Origin: Bacillota bacterium
GTDB lineage: Bacteria > Bacillota > Clostridia > Peptostreptococcales > Anaerovoracaceae
Length of the DNA: 64,000 nucleotides
Assembly: GCA_017443515.1 (NCBI GenBank)
Contig: JAFRXM010000022.1
Location: 62,001 to 126,000, forward strand
Reading direction: 5' to 3'
The notes beneath the pieces are model-generated. The model was not told the DNA's origin. It saw nothing but the letters and a program-made list of their open reading frames with translations, and did no database searches. The position numbers were made by a program, and so were the translations under genes. How positions within the stretch are numbered: the first letter of the stretch is position 1; the number at the start of each line of letters is the position of its first letter. Of the stretch, positions 59,817-64,000 are shown in pieces.

Positions 59817-60569
59817 TCAGGACGAGAGCCTGCCTGAATCCACAGCGATTGCGGATCCGCTTATATAATGCGCTTCCTCGGACAGCAGGAACGCCACGGT
59901 CGCAGCTATATTCGACGGCTCGCAGATGCCGAGATACTGCCTTTGCATAATACCTTTCAGGTCTTCCGAATCACCGCCGTTATCCATGATCTGCTCAAAA
60001 ATTGCAGTCTTGGTGATACCGGGCATTACAGAATTGACCCGAATGCCTTTTGAGCTCAGCTCTTTTGCCATACACCGTATTGCTCCATCCATTGCAGCTT
60101 TGGAAGCGCAGTAGCCTGTCTTGCTCTGATTTCCCTCCTGCGAAGCTACCGATGAGATTCCGACGATATTCAGACCAGGATTGAAATTCTTTTTCTTGGT
60201 TATGATTCTAACTATCTCTACGAAAGAGAAGAAATTGATATCCATTATGGACTTCATGAATTCGTAGGTGCACATCTTAAGAGGTCTGACTGTGCCTACG
60301 CCAGCGCTGTGAACAAAACCGTCCAGCGGACCGCATTCAGCTATGATAGCTTCTATTTTTGCAGCGATACCGGGCACATCCGACAGGTCGACAGGATAGA
60401 ACTTTTTTATACCAAGCTCATTTGCCTTGGCCTCCAATTTTTCCGCGTCTCTTGCGACCATGATAACTTCCGCGTTCGAATCCGCAAGAAGCCTGCAGAT
60501 CGCAGCGCCTATGCCGGAAGACGCGCCTGTTACCAATATCTTTTTTCCGGAGAAATCGTATTTGATCAT
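59817..60569 (-). CDS. Short-chain dehydrogenase/reductase (FabG-like)
   Basis: A 250-residue SDR enzyme: cofactor motif TGASSGIG (residues ~14-21), NNAG replaced by HSAG, catalytic Ser in GISSVAS and YCASK (Tyr-x3-Lys). The family reduces ketones with NAD(P)H. Its place next to KAS III and acyl carrier genes suggests a 3-ketoacyl-ACP reductase for a special acyl group. The ATG at 60569 follows GAGGTG by 6 bases, and the gap to the KAS III gene is 13 bases. Confidence 0.88.
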   Translation of the reverse strand: MIKYDFSGKKILVTGASSGIGAAICRLLADSNAEVIMVARDAEKLEAKANELGIKKFYPVDLSDVPGIAAKIEAIIAECGPLDGFVHSAGVGTVRPLKMCTYEFMKSIMDINFFSFVEIVRIITKKKNFNPGLNIVGISSVASQEGNQSKTGYCASKAAMDGAIRCMAKELSSKGIRVNSVMPGITKTAIFEQIMDNGGDSEDLKGIMQRQYLGICEPSNIAATVAFLLSEEAHYISGSAIAVDSGRLSS

Positions 60570-60582
60570 TTCATTCACCTCG

Positions 60583-61668
60583 TCAGAACGGCTCGTTTAT
60601 TATTCCCTCTTCGAATATTTCGTCTGATTCTATTACAGGTAATATATCATCCGCAGATATTACCGCAGATGCAACGCCCCAGGACAGCCCTACCCCGAAA
60701 CAGCAGAACATGGTCCTGATATGCTCTCCCCTGGTGCTGCCATACTTATCGCACAGGGCAATGGCGGCAGCCGGAGCAGATGTGTTCCCGTAGCGGTCGA
60801 TACACAGAGGCATCTTTTCCGCAGGGATCTTAAACTTCTTTGACAGCTGTTTGGAGATATACTGATTCGCCTGGTGGAAGGCAAAGCAGTCGTAATCTTC
60901 TATCCCGATACCGGTCTTTTCAATGAAGTCCCTTATAGCAGCGGGGACCTCTGAAATGGTAAAGCTGAAGACATCGGTGCCGTTCATGTATGTGTTGTAC
61001 AGGTTGCGTATATTCCCGTCCGGCCAGACTTCATCGCGCCTTGGAGCGTACATGTTTCTGTAGCCTCCGGCCGGGGCGATAATATCTTTATAACCGTTTC
61101 CGTCAGTTCTGAGAAGAACATCCAGGCGCGAACCGGCTTTCTTCTCCAGAAGCATGGCGCACCCCCCGTCGCCAAACAGCATGGCTACGGACTTATCACC
61201 GGGATTGACCATTTTTGTCAGGCTCTCCGCAGTGATCAGAAGAGCTTTGTCTATGTCCGAGTTTGCCATCATCGACCCTATGACCTGCAATCCGTACGCT
61301 ATCGCAGAGCAGCCGAGCCCTATATCAAATGCCGCACAGTCCTTTGACAGGCCGAGCCTCTTGTGCAGGACGCAGGCAGTGGCAGGCCTTCTGTAATCCA
61401 CGCTGTGCGCGATAAAAACCAAAGCCCCTATCTGGCTGCGGTCGATCTTTTTCTCATCCAGAAGCTGTACTGCGGCAGCATATCCCAGATCCGAAGCCGT
61501 CTGATGCTCGAGAGTTTTCCTGAACTCCTTAACGCCTGTCATCTTTGAAAACTTTTCTACAGTTTCCCTGCCAAACTCTTCAGCAAAACTATCTACAGTA
61601 ACCACCTGTTTAGGAACTGCAGAAGCAACACCGGCAATCTTTATATTATCGTAATGAAAAAAAGCCAT
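60583..61668 (-). CDS. 3-oxoacyl-ACP synthase III family protein
   Basis: A 361-residue KAS III-type condensing enzyme with the full triad: Cys in DIGLGCSAIAYG (~residue 119), His in AFHQANQYI and Asn in RYGNTSAPA. SWGVASAVI is the C-terminal fold motif, followed by an acidic extension of ~20 residues. It is not the housekeeping FabH by context: it lies in a glycan-like cluster with two acyl carrier proteins and a second KAS III. Its likely role is making or transferring a dedicated acyl chain. Confidence 0.88.
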   Translation of the reverse strand: MAFFHYDNIKIAGVASAVPKQVVTVDSFAEEFGRETVEKFSKMTGVKEFRKTLEHQTASDLGYAAAVQLLDEKKIDRSQIGALVFIAHSVDYRRPATACVLHKRLGLSKDCAAFDIGLGCSAIAYGLQVIGSMMANSDIDKALLITAESLTKMVNPGDKSVAMLFGDGGCAMLLEKKAGSRLDVLLRTDGNGYKDIIAPAGGYRNMYAPRRDEVWPDGNIRNLYNTYMNGTDVFSFTISEVPAAIRDFIEKTGIGIEDYDCFAFHQANQYISKQLSKKFKIPAEKMPLCIDRYGNTSAPAAAIALCDKYGSTRGEHIRTMFCCFGVGLSWGVASAVISADDILPVIESDEIFEEGIINEPF

Positions 61669-61683
61669 AACTTTCTCACATTT

Positions 61684-63024
61684 CTAATTAGATTCCCGCA
61701 GGATGAGCCGGTAGCGTTTGTCAAACTGCCAACCGACAAGCGCCCACCGTATCAACAGGAGCTCTATTATATACTTGATAAACACATGAGAGAGGAAATC
61801 GAAAAATGTCGAGTAGAAATACATAATGAAGACATAAGATATGTAAGCATATATCACCAGATGTATATCTATGGAACTGTTTCCCCTTTTTTTTCTGCAC
61901 CTGCAATAGAGCAGTGTGAAGAAGGCGCCGAAACAGATCATCGCAAAAACGAAACCCCAGAAACCGAACTCGACAAAGGCAGGTCTGAACGCTGTAGGCG
62001 CATTCCCTATAAAGGTCCCGTTTGCGCTTCTGAAAAACGGATAATAGAAATTGTACCGTCCGGGCTTTCCGAAGAACGCCGTAGTGGACTCGTTGAAGTA
62101 GAACAGTATCCTCTGTCCGAACACTTCGGGCTTTACGATCGGAGCATCCCATACCTGGTTGAGCACAGCTATAGGTGAACCGGCGTAGAACGTGAGATAG
62201 TAGAACGGATCCATATCGGTCTCTCTGCCGACTATCTCGCGGAATCCTACAAAGACGGCGCATACAAGCGCAACAGATACTACTATCGTACCTATTATCT
62301 TTTTCGTCTCCATGCTCTTCTGCCATCCGACCTTACGCTTGTGAACAGTATATGCCGTGACCAGCGCCACTACGCACAGACGTATCATGTTGGACCTGTC
62401 GCCCTGCATGAAAGTCGTAACGATATAAATAATTACCGGGAGCCAGTTCAGCGACAGTATCTTTCTTGTCGCAATGAGATTGTTTCCAACAATATATGCG
62501 TAGATGACCCCCACGAGCCTGCTAAGTTCGACCATGTTCCTGGTGATTATCGGCATCCTTATAGAAGGATCGTCCACATCGGCCAGATTACCGGTCAGCT
62601 CCCTGTATCTTTCAACAGCGAGCATCCAGCTGTTATGCCCTGTCAGCTGACTGATATGCCTGAAAAGCACGTACAGGGTGACGAGCTGAAAAGCGATGAC
62701 TATGCAGGTCTTTACAGTGCTGATATACACTTCCTGCGGCTCGGTCTTTTCGTGGATAAAAGAAAATGTATCGACCTTGGGATAGTTTGAAAGAAAGACC
62801 CCAATCAGGCCACCCATCATAGTTGCGATTATACCAGCTGCTATCAGCCCTGTAGATTTTGGTGAAAAGGCAAGCCCCCACCTGACCTCATTATACAAAC
62901 AGCAGACACCGCCGAAAAGGAACACCAGCGATACTACAGTAGGCGGGGCAAACAGATCCCTGTCAAAAATAAGGAAAGAAATGATAAATAGAACGCATAT
63001 CACTGCAATTGTTAGCAATAACAC
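61684..63024 (-). CDS. Wzy-type oligosaccharide repeat-unit polymerase
   Basis: A 446-residue integral membrane protein with about 11-13 hydrophobic helices and a large loop between central helices, the pattern of O-antigen/capsule polymerases. EIVGRETDMDPFYYLTFYAG and GQRILFYFNESTTAFFG are loop segments. It would join lipid-linked repeat units outside the membrane. The start is GTG at 63024, 9 bases after GAAAGGAG. No glycosyltransferases or flippase are visible in this window. An O-antigen ligase role is an alternative. Confidence 0.75.
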   Translation of the reverse strand: MLLLTIAVICVLFIISFLIFDRDLFAPPTVVSLVFLFGGVCCLYNEVRWGLAFSPKSTGLIAAGIIATMMGGLIGVFLSNYPKVDTFSFIHEKTEPQEVYISTVKTCIVIAFQLVTLYVLFRHISQLTGHNSWMLAVERYRELTGNLADVDDPSIRMPIITRNMVELSRLVGVIYAYIVGNNLIATRKILSLNWLPVIIYIVTTFMQGDRSNMIRLCVVALVTAYTVHKRKVGWQKSMETKKIIGTIVVSVALVCAVFVGFREIVGRETDMDPFYYLTFYAGSPIAVLNQVWDAPIVKPEVFGQRILFYFNESTTAFFGKPGRYNFYYPFFRSANGTFIGNAPTAFRPAFVEFGFWGFVFAMICFGAFFTLLYCRCRKKRGNSSIDIHLVIYAYISYVFIMYFYSTFFDFLSHVFIKYIIELLLIRWALVGWQFDKRYRLILRESN

Positions 63025-63070
63025 TATATATCACTCCTTTCCCGTCTTATTTCCTACGCCTGGTAATAAA

Positions 63071-63289
63071 CTATTCCATCAGCTTTACGATATCGCCGAC
63101 GGTCTCAAATCCTTTGATCACGTCTCCGGTCAGCTTTACGCCGAATTCGTCCTCCATGAGAACGATCAGAGACAGTTTTGCCATTGAATCATACTCATCG
63201 ATATCTTCAAGAGCCTTGTCAAGAGTGAGATCCCCCTCATCCAGTTCCAGCATATCCTCGAGCAGTGCGAGCTTTTCGCGATCGGTCAT
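63071..63289 (-). CDS. Acyl carrier protein (copy 1)
   Basis: A 72-residue acidic acyl carrier protein. The phosphopantetheine site is EYDSMAKL, with Ser in the Asp-Ser-Met variant of the usual Asp-Ser-Leu. It is 67/72 identical to the next gene upstream. Both have AGGAGG before the ATG. It lies between the polymerase and the second copy. Confidence 0.9.
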   Translation of the reverse strand: MTDREKLALLEDMLELDEGDLTLDKALEDIDEYDSMAKLSLIVLMEDEFGVKLTGDVIKGFETVGDIVKLME

Positions 63290-63311
63290 TGTGTTTCCTC
63301 CTTTTTGGCCT

Positions 63312-63530
63312 TTATTTCATCAGGGCCGTGATGTCACCAACAGTTTCAAATCCTTTAATTACGTCTCCTGTCAGCTTAACGCCGAACTCATCCTCCATGA
63401 GAACGATAAGAGACAGCTTTGCCATTGAATCATACTCGTCGATATCCTCAAGAGCCATGTCGGGAGTAAGATCTCCCTCGTCAAGTTCCAGCATATCTTC
63501 GAGCAATGCAAGTTTTTCACGATCAGTCAT
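63312..63530 (-). CDS. Acyl carrier protein (copy 2)
   Basis: A 72-residue acyl carrier protein nearly identical to copy 1: five residues differ, two near position 22 and three at the C-terminus. At the DNA level the copies differ mostly at silent positions, so the duplication is not recent and the protein sequence is constrained. It overlaps the KAS III stop by 4 bases. Confidence 0.9.
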   Translation of the reverse strand: MTDREKLALLEDMLELDEGDLTPDMALEDIDEYDSMAKLSLIVLMEDEFGVKLTGDVIKGFETVGDITALMK

Positions 63531-64000
63531 TGTATTTCCTCCTCTGTTTTAAGTTCACCCTCATCATTGTAATCATCGGAATAACCGTCATCAAAAGTGT
63601 CGTATCCGTCCTGAATCGGAAGGATGTCCTTTGTATTGATCTTAAACCCGGCTACACCCCATGAAAGACCCACTCCGAAAGAGCTGGTCAGCAGATTGAC
63701 TACTTTGTCTTCTCCGCATTCGCCGTATTTATCAACGATCGCAAGCGGTACGGAACAGCCGCTGGTATTACCGTACCTGTCGAGACATACAGGCACCTTT
63801 TCCATGGGCATTCCGACGCGCTTGGCGACGTTTTTGAGGATCATCATGTTGGCCTGATGGAGCACCAGATCATCGTAGTCCTCAATCTTGCTCCCGACCT
63901 TATCCATATAAGCTGTGAGCAGCTTTGGGACCTCGTCTATAGTGAAGTTGAAAACTGCGATATCATCTCCCGGAATGCTCGCAGGGCCTTCCGGATGTCT
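63527..64000 (-). CDS. 3-oxoacyl-ACP synthase III family protein, C-terminal part
   Basis: The frame is open to the right edge, so the 5' end lies outside. About 157 residues are visible, with His in LVLHQANMMIL, Asn in RYGNTSGCS and SWGVAGFKI. It is clearly a paralogue of the KAS III gene at 60583-61668, sharing the ACP-side layout and an acidic C-terminal tail (~30 residues, rich in Asp/Glu). The catalytic Cys would be outside the window. Confidence 0.88.
   Translation of the reverse strand, partial: RHPEGPASIPGDDIAVFNFTIDEVPKLLTAYMDKVGSKIEDYDDLVLHQANMMILKNVAKRVGMPMEKVPVCLDRYGNTSGCSVPLAIVDKYGECGEDKVVNLLTSSFGVGLSWGVAGFKINTKDILPIQDGYDTFDDGYSDDYNDEGELKTEEEIQ

Noticed and set aside
1-64000. 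CRISPR arrays
   Set aside because: No regularly spaced direct repeats and no cas genes were seen; repeats present are tandem genes, low-complexity tails or hairpins.

Overview
The window looks like a chromosomal segment of an anaerobic Firmicute of the class Clostridia, with roughly half G+C by eye. The evidence is gene order and gene form: infC-rpmI-rplT with an attenuated leader and an ATT start, murB-PHP-rapZ-whiA, hrcA-grpE-dnaK-dnaJ under CIRCE, phoH-ybeY-era-recO-glyS, an IspH-ribosomal protein S1 fusion, and a Gram-positive Tad pilus operon. I cannot name the genus from the sequence alone. Nearly all genes are on the minus strand.

Layout. 1-7 kb: tail of a DUF2804 protein, then housekeeping genes (L20, L35, IF3, WhiA, RapZ, PHP phosphoesterase, MurB), a degenerate Fic-fold protein and a GH25 lipoprotein. 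7-24 kb: a 17-kb block of 13 tightly packed genes that reads as one transcription unit, from a TTGCAA-N17-TATAAT promoter at 24.13-24.16 kb to a hairpin terminator at 7.03-7.06 kb. It encodes a HerA-type ATPase, a small helical protein, a modular toxin with a C-terminal zinc metallopeptidase domain and a small probable immunity protein, a giant FtsK/SpoIIIE-type ATPase with a ribosomal L7/L12-like N-terminus, a two-TM membrane protein, three unfamiliar proteins, a radical-SAM activase, a Ser/Thr kinase, a zinc-ribbon FHA protein and a ClpB-type AAA+ ATPase. This is the best candidate for an undescribed system. I infer toxin export or delivery, or a phospho-regulated conflict system, that borrows parts resembling type VII (FtsK motor, helical substrates) and type VI (kinase, FHA, ClpV-like ATPase) systems but lacks their defining components.

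24-31 kb: an SdpR/SdpI-type operon with an alpha/beta hydrolase, an XRE regulator, an ADP-ribosylation operon (DUF1848, zinc macrodomain, class M sirtuin), a monooxygenase-like protein and an AraC regulator. 31-38 kb: tRNA-Ser(CGA) with a nearby copy of its 3' end, a lipid kinase, a phosphoesterase, RmuC, a GH18 protein with almost no mRNA leader, and IspH-S1. 38-44.7 kb: a Tad/Flp pilus operon including a 58-codon pilin. 44.8-50.5 kb: glyS, a DUF4342 protein, recO, era, ybeY, phoH, and divergent rpsU. 50.6-57.4 kb: the heat-shock operon running into an in-frame MtaB-HIT fusion. 57.4-64 kb: a LytR-CpsA-Psr protein, then a surface-glycan-like region with a beta-helix lipoprotein frameshifted at a G10 tract, a short-chain reductase, two KAS III enzymes, two nearly identical acyl carrier proteins and a Wzy-type polymerase. 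Together these suggest a dedicated acyl group (perhaps 3-hydroxyacyl) for a surface polysaccharide.

No stretch longer than 300 bases lacks a gene; intergenic regions with recognisable signals are listed individually.
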